In this document: one piece after another, positions 9,901 through 17,696 of the stretch
Layout of the letters: each line of letters starts with the position of its first letter
Position numbering within the stretch: position 1 is the first letter of the stretch
Source: JAGXQV01 sp964451375
GTDB lineage: Bacteria > Pseudomonadota > Gammaproteobacteria > Burkholderiales > Sulfuricellaceae
Direction: 5' to 3'
Assembly: GCA_964451375.1 (NCBI GenBank)
Contig: CAYVIN010000008.1
Location: 1 to 64,000, forward strand
DNA length: 64,000 nucleotides
Notes under the pieces: model-generated
Databases searched by the model: none
The model's input: the letters and a program-made list of their open reading frames with translations, nothing else
What the model was told of the DNA's origin: nothing
Program-made: the position numbers and the translations under genes

Positions 9901-10016
9901 CGGATTGGCGGAGCGAAATGACCATTCTGCGCGAGCAGATCGAAGACATCGAATACGAAGAAGCGCTGGGAACCCTATCGCGCCTGGAAACACAATGGGA
10001 GAACGTCACGGCATGA
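6975..10016 (+). CDS. CHASE8-HAMP hybrid histidine kinase with two receivers and Hpt
   Basis: A 1013-residue membrane phosphorelay protein. Helix 1 is about 23-43, a CHASE8-like periplasmic domain 44-170, helix 2 about 172-193 and HAMP 190-245. HisKA has phospho-acceptor His289 in MSHEIRTPMN. The ATPase has a DTGIGV box and a GGTGLGLAICR box. Receiver 1 is about 524-645 (LLDWLMPGIDG), receiver 2 about 678-795 (LMDIQMPEMDG), and Hpt about 825-915 (RAHSTKSS). The start overlaps the YfiR stop by ATGA and its own stop overlaps the cyclase start the same way, which indicates translational coupling. The inferred route is receptor to YfiR to this kinase to the REC-GGDEF protein. Confidence 0.95.
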   Translation: MKAARLVKRIALAWDRKTIRGKLLALSSLTLIIAALLVLALVDYQQHRLLRGEWKDTVDAQNRLVATNLQAAISFYDKREARRLLHSLSSNPAVLQARAVMPDGSVFAAYQKSKAPQRPWPAVGKKEAGVEFFDDYLLAWNPVLENNQPQARLEVLISLQGFHAAISRTLAETAVILTLALLGFFLLSGYLVRRISAPILGMSELVGRVALDSQTSDRVAVESRDEIGRLGAGLNIMLDTLQLRERELTLYRNHLEELVEQRTHALSEATEEAHRANLAKSDFLARMSHEIRTPMNAIIGLTRLVLKSRLDAQQRDYLEKVSASSEALLGVINDVLDYSKIEAGKLSLETIPFDLNQMLHGVSGVLALKAHSKGLELLFHIDPEVPRRLLGDPLRLGQILVNLAGNAVKFTDQGEVAIRVQLSERNGNQVLVRFSVRDTGIGVPTERQRDLFTPFTQGDDSITRRFGGTGLGLAICRQLCEMMGGQISLESRPGAGSTFSFTARLEIDQDGANVPVRAEQISGLRVLVVDDNESTRLILSEMLGYLNMRPETCASGAEALAKLDAAAQAGDPYRLVLLDWLMPGIDGIETARRIKRSDKLHSNVPAILMITAGSYDIVIGHMQSAGLSHLLTKPINESSLLDALLEILAGHAVMDAQRQERRRQREIAPDLSRIRGARILLVDDVELNRMVATEILRDTGVQIDIACNGREALDKVLDGDYALVLMDIQMPEMDGLTATREIRSHPRFANLPIIAMTAHAMTGDRERSLAAGMNDHLTKPIDADGLIAALVRWIDPAAARVAAPPAPSEAHTEAEIPPLDGIDTAAGLKNTMDSPALYRRILQSFAQEFGNVAQDIQTAINNGALEEARRRAHSTKSSAATIGAETLAAHARLLEQKLIGEIPSEHEMLDFAAELRRVVSALATLVEAEKPAEPTAGIADPAQVGPCFARLRALLSNDDADAERELHVLEKLLGGADWRSEMTILREQIEDIEYEEALGTLSRLETQWENVTA

Positions 10017-10945
10017 CTCAACCGCCTTATACCCTGCTGATCGCCGACGACGAAAAGCAGAACCGCACCCTGCTGCTGGAATTGCTGAAGGACGACTACC
10101 GCATCATCCTCGCCAAAAACGGCGTTCAAGCCCTGGAAAGAGCGCGTGAACACGCCCCCGACCTGATTCTGCTCGACGTGATGATGCCCGAGATGGATGG
10201 CTACGCAACCATCCACCAACTCAAGGAAGAGGAAAATACCCGCGATATTCCGGTGATTTTCATCTCCGCCCTGGATTCCGCCAGCGACGAGGAAAAAGGT
10301 CTGGAATTGGGTGCGGTGGACTACATCACCAAACCCTTCCATCCCTCCATCGTCCGCATCCGGGTGCGCAATCATCTGCAAATGCTGCACCAGCGTCGTC
10401 TTCTGGAACAACTCGCGCTGCTCGACAGCCTCACCGAAATCCCCAACCGGCGGCGCTTCACCCAAGTGTTCGAGCAGGAATGGCACCGCGCCCTGCGCAG
10501 CCGCAAACCACTCTCCATGGCGGTTGTCGATGTCGATCATTTCAAGCGTTACAACGACACCTACGGCCATGCCGCTGGCGATGAAATATTGCGGCGCGTC
10601 GCCCAAACCCTCAGCGATATGGCGCGGCGCGCCAGCGACTTTGTCGCCCGCTACGGCGGCGAGGAATTTATCCTGCTGCTCCCCGAGATGGACGCAGGCG
10701 ATGCGCAAATTTTCGTCGAGCGGGTGCGTCAGGAAATCGAGGCGCTCAAGCTCTCCCACGCCACTTCCCCGGTGCTTCCCTGGATCACCGTGAGCATGGG
10801 AGGCGCAACCGTCGTTCCCGATTCGCCGCAACCCGACACCGACTTCTTCTGCCTCGCCGATTCCTTCCTCTATCAAGCCAAACGTGACGGGCGCAACCGC
10901 GTCTGTTGGGCGCCGCCGGAGGCCGGGCTAAGCCGCAGCAACTAA
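10013..10945 (+). CDS. Response regulator diguanylate cyclase (REC-GGDEF)
   Basis: A 310-residue cytoplasmic protein. An N-terminal receiver (about 5-125; IADDEK, LLDVMMPEMDG, KPF) is followed by a GGDEF domain (about 140-300) with an intact GGEEF active site. RASD, five residues before GGEEF, is a product-inhibition (I) site. It makes c-di-GMP from two GTP when the receiver is phosphorylated (family knowledge; PleD/WspR-like logic). ATG 10013 overlaps the kinase stop, so this is the natural output of the receptor-YfiR-kinase operon. Confidence 0.95.
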   Translation: MTQPPYTLLIADDEKQNRTLLLELLKDDYRIILAKNGVQALERAREHAPDLILLDVMMPEMDGYATIHQLKEEENTRDIPVIFISALDSASDEEKGLELGAVDYITKPFHPSIVRIRVRNHLQMLHQRRLLEQLALLDSLTEIPNRRRFTQVFEQEWHRALRSRKPLSMAVVDVDHFKRYNDTYGHAAGDEILRRVAQTLSDMARRASDFVARYGGEEFILLLPEMDAGDAQIFVERVRQEIEALKLSHATSPVLPWITVSMGGATVVPDSPQPDTDFFCLADSFLYQAKRDGRNRVCWAPPEAGLSRSN

Positions 10946-10980
10946 CCCGGATATTTCATACCCAAAGGGCACAAGAGCAG

Positions 10981-11100
10981 GAACAAGAAGGGCGCGACAG
11001 TCCGGCGTATCAATCACCACGCCACGCTAACGCCAAATTCGCCTATGAAACAAGCGGGGTAAGCCAAGCATTTCGCCGATAGGCGAAAGTACGCAAGTGG
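10981..11100. repeat. Degenerate copy of an intergenic repeat
   Basis: Segments here recur downstream in the same gap: CGCCTATGAAACAA (near 11040) against TGCCTATGAAACAA (near 11531), AAGCCAAGCATTTCGCC (11061 on) against AAGCCAGGCATTTCGCC (11587 on), and GGGCGCGACAGTC (10990 on), which appears inverted near 11460. It is part of a non-coding repeat cluster. Confidence 0.65.
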
Positions 11101-11194
11101 GGTAAGGAACGAGCACGAAATAACTTCCCATTTTTGTGCAGGCCGGGTGATTCCCAAAGGGTTATCTCCGGTGGACGGCCCGCCGCGCCATGGC

Positions 11195-11318
11195 GTAGGA
11201 GCGGTCTCCTGACCGCGACGCGGTGGTTCAGCCCAGACCACGCTCCGCTTTGCCGCCGCGCGGAAGTCTCCACCACACCCGCTTCGTTCACCACCGCTCG
11301 CGGTCGGGAGACCGCTCC
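11195..11318. repeat. Palindromic repeat, family also present at 56271
   Basis: The left arm begins GTAGGAGCGGTCTCCTGACC (11195) and runs on to CGCGACGCGGTGG; the right arm runs CCACCGCTCGCGG (11291) to GAGACCGCTCC (11318). The left arm is almost identical to one near 56271, so this is a dispersed extragenic palindrome. Confidence 0.8.
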
Positions 11319-11362
11319 AGATTATGCTTTTTCCAAATCGGGAAGTTATTTCGAACCTGCTC

Positions 11363-11588
11363 CTAACCCGGACTTTTCATAAATTCGCGCGATGATCGCG
11401 CCGGATTTTGTTTCATAGGTGAATTTGGCGAAGGAGCGGTGTAGTTATTCATACACCCGACTGTCGCGCCCTTGTTCCGGCTTTAGCCGGATTACAAGGG
11501 CGGTGATGCCCTTCACGGGTAAGCGAAATTTGCCTATGAAACAAAAGACCAGCGAGGGCGCGTGCAATTTATGAAAAGTCCGGGCTAA
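11363..11588. repeat. Nested inverted-repeat element
   Basis: Outer arms TAACCCGGACTTTTCATAAA (11363 on) and TTTATGAAAAGTCCGGGCTA (to about 11588), with inner arms TTTTGTTTCATAGG (about 11407) and CCTATGAAACAAAA (about 11533). The spacer holds a further hairpin near 11465-11500 (CCCTTGT ... ACAAGGG). It has no coding potential, and the whole gap 10946-11702 appears to be made of such repeats. Confidence 0.7.
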
Positions 11589-11702
11589 GCCAGGCATTTC
11601 GCCGACAGGCGAAAGCTCGCAAAATCCGGCGCTTTTCATCACGCGAATTTACTTGCGCCCTTTGGCGGAACAAAGTTCAGCGCCCCCCCAGGCGAACTGC
11701 GC

Positions 11703-13901
11703 CTACTTGCGCCGCACCCCGCTCACACCGGGGACTTCTCGGACTTTTCCCAACACTTTCTCAAGCTGCATCGCGTCGCCGATCTGCACGGTAAACCCCA
11801 TCGCCGCGCGTTGTCCCCGGCTCAGGGTGCTGGCGGCGGTGACGTTGACCTTCTCGCGGGTAAACGCTTCGGAAATATCGCGCAGCAAGCCTTGGCGGTC
11901 GCTCGCCTCGACCAAGATATCCACTTCGTAAAGCCCCGGCTTTGAACCCCACTCGGCCGCGAGCAGGCGGCTCTTGCCGGTTTCGTCGAGGCGTTTCACG
12001 TTGGGGCAATCGTGGCGATGTACCGCCACCCCGCGTCCGCGCGTGACGAAGCCGACAATCGGGTCGGGCGGCAAAGGTTTGCAGCATTTCGCCATTACCG
12101 TCAGCAGATTACCGACATCCTCAACCAAAATGCTGCTCGGCAGGCTGGCCTGAACATTTCGCCCGGGATGCCATTCTGCGTCATCCGCCTTGGCCGGTGC
12201 GGGTTCCTGCAAAGCCGCCACCGCCTGACGGGCAGTCAGGTCGCCGCGCCCGATGGCGGCCAGAAAATCCTCGCTACGGTCAAATCCGAATTTCTGGATA
12301 AATTTTTCCAGGCTGGGCAATACCAGGCCCAGCCGATGGGCTTCCTTTTCCAGCGCGTCGCGGCCCTGCGCGAGGTTTTCCTCGAAATGCTGATATTTGA
12401 ACCAGTAGCGGATTTTTGAGCGCGCCCGTCCGCTTGCCACGTACCCCAGCGTGGCGCTCAACCAGTCGCGGCTCGGTCCGCCCTGCTTGGTGGTGATGAT
12501 TTCCACACGTTGACCGTTGGCGAGTTTGGTATTCAGCGGCACGATGCTGCCGTCGATTTTTGCCCCCCGGCAGCGATGGCCGAGGTCGGTATGCAAATGG
12601 TAGGCAAAATCCACCGGCGTCGAGCCGGCAGGCAGGTCGATCACCTTGCCTTGCGGCGTCAGCACATAAATGGTGTCCTGGAACAGCCCGGTCTTGAACT
12701 GGTCGAGAATTTCACCGGCATCCCGCACATCGTCTTTCCACTCCAGTATCTGGCGCAGCCAGGAGATTTTTTCCTCGAAACGCGAGTCCCCCTTGCCGCC
12801 TTCCTTGTAACGCCAGTGCGCCGCGACGCCCAGTTCGGCGTGACGGTGCATGTCGTGGGTGCGGATTTGCACTTCCAGCGCCTTGTCTTCCGGGCCGATC
12901 ACGGCGGTATGCAGGGAGCGGTAGAAATTCCCCTTGGGGTGGGAAATATAGTCGTCGAATTCCTTCGGGATAGGCTGCCACAGGTTGTGGACGATGCCCA
13001 GCGCGGTGTAACAATCCCCGACGTTATCCACCAGCACCCGCACCGCGCGCACGTCGTATACATCGCTGAATTCGACTTTTTTGCGCTTCATCTTTTTGTA
13101 GATGCTGTAGATGTGTTTGGGGCGTCCGGTTACTTCGGCTTTCACCCCGGTATTCGCCAATTCGCTGCGCAAATGGTCGATTATGGCGGTGATGTAGCCT
13201 TCCCGGTCGAGGCGTTTTTCATCGAGCAGGCCGGCAATTTTTTTGTACAACTCGGGTTCCAGGAAACGGAACGACAAATCCTCCATTTCCCATTTGATTT
13301 GCCACACCCCGAGGCGATTCGCCAGCGGCGCGTAAACATCCTGGATTTCCCGCGCCACGCTGCGCCGGGTTTCCTCGTCGGCCTTGGCGGCGCGGCGTAG
13401 CGCATGGGTGCGCTCGGACAATTTGATCAGCACGATGCGGATGTCCTCGACCATCGCCAGGAGCATCTTGCGCAGGCTCTCGATATGCAGTTGGGCGGCT
13501 TTTTCCTCCTGCACGGCGGCCATGTCGCCGATCTTGACCATGTTTTTCATGCGCGCCGCGCCATCCACCAGCGCCGCAATGTCTTTGCCGAAATGTTTCT
13601 CCAGTTCCTCGCCTGCGTTATCCAGCAGGTCAGGAACCGCAATCAGCACTGCCGCCGCCACCGAACCGGCATCGAGACGCATCCCGGCGACGATGACCGC
13701 GCATCCCAGGGTGTGCTGGAGCAGCGAGGTATTGGTTAGAAATAACCGGTTGCCATAAACCCCGGCGGCAAATTCGCCGGCGCGCCGGATCAGACCCAGT
13801 TCATCGGCGGTGAACGCGCCGGGCAGCGTTTCCAGCCAGGCCGGCCAATCGATTTGGTCGCCTGAATGGGCGGCAAGGGAAGAGTTTGCGAGAGTAACCA
13901 T
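11703..13901 (-). CDS. relA: (p)ppGpp synthetase RelA
   Basis: A 732-residue stringent-response enzyme. The N-terminal hydrolase-like domain (about 50-200) has lost the HD metal motif (the segment reads AVLIAVPDLLDN), so hydrolysis is unlikely. The synthetase domain follows (about 230-390; YDVRAVRVLV, EFDDYI, RSLHTAV, VQIRTHDMHRHAE). EFDD in place of RFKD is typical of monofunctional RelA. A TGS domain (about 405-470) and a C-terminal ACT domain (about 655-732) complete it. It transfers pyrophosphate from ATP to GTP/GDP on stalled ribosomes. Length agrees with other RelA proteins. SpoT is not in the window. Confidence 0.96.
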   Translation of the reverse strand: MVTLANSSLAAHSGDQIDWPAWLETLPGAFTADELGLIRRAGEFAAGVYGNRLFLTNTSLLQHTLGCAVIVAGMRLDAGSVAAAVLIAVPDLLDNAGEELEKHFGKDIAALVDGAARMKNMVKIGDMAAVQEEKAAQLHIESLRKMLLAMVEDIRIVLIKLSERTHALRRAAKADEETRRSVAREIQDVYAPLANRLGVWQIKWEMEDLSFRFLEPELYKKIAGLLDEKRLDREGYITAIIDHLRSELANTGVKAEVTGRPKHIYSIYKKMKRKKVEFSDVYDVRAVRVLVDNVGDCYTALGIVHNLWQPIPKEFDDYISHPKGNFYRSLHTAVIGPEDKALEVQIRTHDMHRHAELGVAAHWRYKEGGKGDSRFEEKISWLRQILEWKDDVRDAGEILDQFKTGLFQDTIYVLTPQGKVIDLPAGSTPVDFAYHLHTDLGHRCRGAKIDGSIVPLNTKLANGQRVEIITTKQGGPSRDWLSATLGYVASGRARSKIRYWFKYQHFEENLAQGRDALEKEAHRLGLVLPSLEKFIQKFGFDRSEDFLAAIGRGDLTARQAVAALQEPAPAKADDAEWHPGRNVQASLPSSILVEDVGNLLTVMAKCCKPLPPDPIVGFVTRGRGVAVHRHDCPNVKRLDETGKSRLLAAEWGSKPGLYEVDILVEASDRQGLLRDISEAFTREKVNVTAASTLSRGQRAAMGFTVQIGDAMQLEKVLGKVREVPGVSGVRRK

Positions 13902-13944
13902 AATTAGGAGCTAGAAATGCCAGGAAAGTGCGGGCGCGGAAACC

Positions 13945-15051
13945 TCAAAACAGCTCGACGCCGCTTTCCCCCGAGGAGGCAAGTCTTTCCAGTTCCTGCA
14001 ATACCTGGCTACTGGCGTTTTCCATCGCGGTCACGTATTCCAGACCTTCCAGGATGTTGCCCGCGCGGAAACGCTCGACCGCCGCCATGCCGCTGGCGTG
14101 AACGACCTTGTGTGGCGCTTCGATTTCCCGATAGCCGCTATACCCGGCAAACAGGGTTTTGCCGTCGCCTTCGTAATACCATTTGCCGAGACGGCAGGCG
14201 GTATGGCTGGAGAAATCGGACGCGGCTTTTTCCGACAAACCCATAAAAACCTTGTAGATTTCCGCCTTGTAGATGAGATGGTCAACTTTCGCGACCTCGA
14301 CAAAGGTTCGCAACGCGCTGGCGGTAATCACGCTCTGCAATTTTTCGGAAACCAGATGTAATTCTCCCATGCTGGTCGTCGCCAACTGGGCGTCATGGTC
14401 AAACTCCGCCGACTGCTGCGGACTGATTTCGATCTGGCTGCGGGCGGAGGCGGTTTCGTGCTGAATCGACAATACCAGGTTGGAAATTTCACTGGTGGCG
14501 TTGGTGGTGCGCTCCGCCAGTTTGCGGACTTCGTCGGCCACTACCGCAAAACCACGTCCCTGTTCGCCGGCCCGCGCCGCCTCAATGGCGGCGTTGAGCG
14601 CCAGCAAATTGGTTTGATCGGCGATTTCCTTGATGAGTTTGACGATGCCGTCGATTTCCCCGACCCGTTTACTCAAGGCCTCGACGCTGGTAGCGATGTC
14701 ACGGGTCTTCTGCGACATCACCTGAAGATTGCCGGCGATTTTGTTGACCGCGCCGACATTGGTTTCAGTCAGGCCGAAAGTTTTGTTGGACTCGCCTTTC
14801 TGCTCCTTCATTTCCACCGACAGTTTGGCGAGCGATTTTTGCGATTCGGCAATGGTTCCCGCAAACAGGGCGAGATTCTGAAACAACCGTTTATAGGCCA
14901 GCTCCTTGCCGCTGTCCTGCTGCAATTGCGCAGTCAACGCGGCTTTTTCCGCGCCCCAGGCGGAACGCTCCGCATCCCGTTCAACTTCCATCTGCTGGAG
15001 ACGGGAGCGTAATTCATCGATTTCGCGGCGCAAATTACTGTTGCCGAACAT
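13945..15051 (-). CDS. Soluble chemoreceptor with C-terminal CZB zinc-binding domain
   Basis: A 368-residue protein without membrane helices. An N-terminal coiled coil (1-50) precedes a short receptor signalling domain (about 75-215) with the conserved tip EIADQTNLLALNAAIEAARA. A CZB domain follows (about 240-330): VDHLIYK His, CRLGKWYYEG Cys, and His pair in PHKVVH. Such cytoplasmic receptors (TlpD-type) sense zinc or oxidants such as hypochlorous acid through the zinc-bound cysteine. It lies 43 bases upstream of relA on the same strand; a functional link with relA is not implied. It is the second CZB protein in the window. Confidence 0.92.
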   Translation of the reverse strand: MFGNSNLRREIDELRSRLQQMEVERDAERSAWGAEKAALTAQLQQDSGKELAYKRLFQNLALFAGTIAESQKSLAKLSVEMKEQKGESNKTFGLTETNVGAVNKIAGNLQVMSQKTRDIATSVEALSKRVGEIDGIVKLIKEIADQTNLLALNAAIEAARAGEQGRGFAVVADEVRKLAERTTNATSEISNLVLSIQHETASARSQIEISPQQSAEFDHDAQLATTSMGELHLVSEKLQSVITASALRTFVEVAKVDHLIYKAEIYKVFMGLSEKAASDFSSHTACRLGKWYYEGDGKTLFAGYSGYREIEAPHKVVHASGMAAVERFRAGNILEGLEYVTAMENASSQVLQELERLASSGESGVELF

Positions 15052-15076
15052 TCTTCACCTCATGGTTTTTTAATTT

Positions 15077-15220
15077 AAGTAAAAGCAGTTATTAGTTTTG
15101 AATGTTGAGTGTTTAGTTATGGAATGCGCTTCGCGCCTGATTCAATCCCGACGCGCTTCGCGCGGCGACCTCAACTAAGCACTAAACACTAAACACTCAA
15201 AACTGCTTTGTCTTTCACTT
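15077..15220. repeat. Heptamer-armed palindromic repeat, copy 1
   Basis: The left arm AAGTAAAAGCAGTTATTAGT... and right arm ...AACTGCTTTGTCTTTCACTT are reverse complements across a core rich in GCGCTTCGCGC. The right arm contains tandem ACTAAGC/ACTAAAC heptamers. Related copies lie at 31405, 32507 and 33831. It sits in the gap between comEC and the CZB chemoreceptor. Confidence 0.85.
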
Positions 15221-15311
15221 ATCTGCCACCGTCGCCCAGCGGAAACGGACATATTTTTTTGGATTCTTACCTGAATCAGCGGGAATGTAAACAATGCGGG
15301 ACAATTGGCAG

Positions 15312-17648
15312 CTAACGCCCCCGCCAGTAGCGAACGTTTTCGCGCCGCCAGGCCGTCACCGTCCTGCCGCCCGCCTCAAAATGGAATTCCACCGCCCCGT
15401 CGCGGTCGCTGCGCAACAACGACGCGCCACGCTCGCGAAAACGCGCCGTCACTTCAGGATGAGGATGACCGAAGCGATTGTGATAGCCGCTGGCGAATAC
15501 CACCGTGTCCGGCCTCACTGCCGCGATGAACTCCTCCGTCGAAGAGGATTTGCTGCCGTGGTGGCCGGCCACCAACACCTGCGCAGCCAAGTCCGCCGCG
15601 CTGCGCGCCAGGATTTCCCGCTCCCCTTTGGCCTCGACATCCGCAGGCAACAAAACGGAACCAAAAGGGCTGGAAATTTTCAGGGTGCAGGCCCGGTCGT
15701 TATTCCTTATTCGCCCGACGGCAGAGTTTTCCAGAGTGGGGTGAAACATCTCGAAACGCACCCCGTCCCATTCCCATGTCTGCCCCGCGTAACAGCGCAA
15801 ATCGCGGCGCGCCGCGAGCCGAATGGGATGTCCCGGCGGCAGCGACGAAGCCAGCCAATCCACCGGCAAAGCCTGGAGCACCGCCAGCGCACCGCCGCTG
15901 TGATCACTGTCGTCATGGCTGACAATCAGGCCATCCAGACGTTTCACCCCGGCAGCCCGCAGATAGGGCGCAACGATGCGGCTTCCGGCGTCGCTTTCGC
16001 TGCTGTAGCGCGGCCCGGCGTCGAACAACAACGCGTTGTGCTGAGTCCGCGCCACCACTGCCAGTCCTTGCCCGACATCCAGCACAGTTAGCCATAACGC
16101 CCCGGACGGCGGGCCGGGCGGTGTAACCAGAAACATCGGCAGCAGCGCGATGCAGCCCAGCCAGCGCCCCGGAAAACCACGCGGCAACAGCAGGAAAACG
16201 CAGCCGATCAAAGCCGCCACAACCGTCCAGGGAGGCGGCGCATGTTGTTCCCACACTGCATCCGGCAAGCGGCTGAGCATTTCCAGCAACACCATACACA
16301 ACGCCATGACCTGATGCGCAGTCAGCAGGATCATATCCACCGGCAGCACAATCCCGAGCAGCGTTACCGGCGTCACTACCAGGCTCACCAGGGGAATCGC
16401 GAAAGCATTGGCAAGCGGAGAAATCAGCGACACCTGCTGGAACAGCAGCAACAACGCTGGGGCCAATCCCAGCGTAACCGCCCATTGCGTCATTCCCCAT
16501 TCGTGCAGCCAATGGGGACGCCGCATACGCCCCGCACCGACACCGAAAAGCACCGCCACCGCCCCAAATGACAGCCAGAAGCCGGGCGCCAGCACCGCCC
16601 AGGGATCAAGCAGCACAACCCCCAGTAAAGCCACCGCCAACACCCGCGACGGCGCGGCGATACGCCCCAGCCACAAGGCCGCCGCGATTATGACCAGCAT
16701 ATAAACCGTGCGCTGGGTCGGAACACCGTAACCGGATAACCAGGCATAAATCAGCGCGGTCGCCAAACCACCCAACACCCCGGCCTTGCGCGCAGGAAAA
16801 CGCAATGTCAGCGTCGCGCTGCGCCGCCATAGCCCCTGCACCAGGACAAACAGCAATCCCGACAACATCGTTACGTGTAAACCGGAAATACTCATCAGAT
16901 GGGTTACGCCGGTTCTCTGGAAAACCTGCCATTGGGCGGGGCTGATGGCGTGTTGTTCGCCGATTGCCAGCGCTTTCAGTATCCCGGCGTAGGGGCGCTC
17001 GCCAAGCACCGCATCAAAACGCCGCGCCACCTTTTCGCGCAGTATTTCGATCAGATAGGCGGGGCGCCATACCCGTTCGGCAAGCCGCAAATTGTCGGCG
17101 TCACCCGCAACGTAACCCAATGCGCGCAGGTTGCGCTCCAGCGCCCACGCCTCGAAATCGAAACCATGTGGATTGACGCTGCCGTGCGGACGTTTGAGAC
17201 GCACCGTCAGACGCCAGCGCTCGCCGGCGTGTATCGGCGGCGGCGCGGCCACTTTACCGGCGAGGCTGTCGTCGAACCAGGTCAACTGAATATGGCGGGG
17301 AATTTCCGCCCCCATCGTCAGCACCTTTTCCACATCAAACTCGAAACGCCGTCCCCGTTCGCCCTCCACCGGCAGGGCCGCCACCACGCCGATCAGCCGG
17401 ACATCAGCGCCCTCCCAGCGGCGTGGCAGTTCATCGGTCAGACGCACCTGGGCAAAACTCGCCGCCCACATCACGCCGATCCCGAAATACCCAGCCAGTC
17501 CCGCCAGGCGACGCCCCCAGCCCGGTTTCAGGCGGATCGCAAACGCCACCACCGGCAACACCGCCAGCCACCACGCCAAACACGGCAGATCAGCCTGCCT
17601 TTGCAGTAGCCAGACGCCGCCGACAAAGGCTAAGATGTTTGCGCGCAT
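15312..17648 (-). CDS. comEC: ComEC/Rec2 DNA-uptake channel
   Basis: A 778-residue inner-membrane protein. The N-terminus has membrane helices and a DUF4131-type OB domain (about 25-200). The Competence domain with about eight helices (about 225-500) includes HLMSISGLHVTMLSG. The C-terminal metallo-beta-lactamase-like domain (about 515-760) has SHDDSDHSGG and AGHHGSKSSS. ComEC carries single-stranded DNA across the inner membrane in natural transformation, and the lactamase-like domain may degrade the other strand. Length is typical. It is divergent from the M20 peptidase gene. The exported DNA ligase at 58846 could serve the same uptake route. Confidence 0.94.
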   Translation of the reverse strand: MRANILAFVGGVWLLQRQADLPCLAWWLAVLPVVAFAIRLKPGWGRRLAGLAGYFGIGVMWAASFAQVRLTDELPRRWEGADVRLIGVVAALPVEGERGRRFEFDVEKVLTMGAEIPRHIQLTWFDDSLAGKVAAPPPIHAGERWRLTVRLKRPHGSVNPHGFDFEAWALERNLRALGYVAGDADNLRLAERVWRPAYLIEILREKVARRFDAVLGERPYAGILKALAIGEQHAISPAQWQVFQRTGVTHLMSISGLHVTMLSGLLFVLVQGLWRRSATLTLRFPARKAGVLGGLATALIYAWLSGYGVPTQRTVYMLVIIAAALWLGRIAAPSRVLAVALLGVVLLDPWAVLAPGFWLSFGAVAVLFGVGAGRMRRPHWLHEWGMTQWAVTLGLAPALLLLFQQVSLISPLANAFAIPLVSLVVTPVTLLGIVLPVDMILLTAHQVMALCMVLLEMLSRLPDAVWEQHAPPPWTVVAALIGCVFLLLPRGFPGRWLGCIALLPMFLVTPPGPPSGALWLTVLDVGQGLAVVARTQHNALLFDAGPRYSSESDAGSRIVAPYLRAAGVKRLDGLIVSHDDSDHSGGALAVLQALPVDWLASSLPPGHPIRLAARRDLRCYAGQTWEWDGVRFEMFHPTLENSAVGRIRNNDRACTLKISSPFGSVLLPADVEAKGEREILARSAADLAAQVLVAGHHGSKSSSTEEFIAAVRPDTVVFASGYHNRFGHPHPEVTARFRERGASLLRSDRDGAVEFHFEAGGRTVTAWRRENVRYWRGR

Positions 17649-17696
17649 CTTTACAATCCGCCCCTGGCAACCCCGTTAATCACGAAACAATCCTCC

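Noticed and set aside
9134..10876. Long minus-strand open frame of 580 codons
   Set aside because: It lies antisense to the kinase and REC-GGDEF genes, has a low-complexity shadow composition and no recognisable domain.
11134..11382. Plus-strand open frame of 82 codons between cyclase and relA
   Set aside because: It is composed of palindromic repeat sequence that also occurs at 56271.
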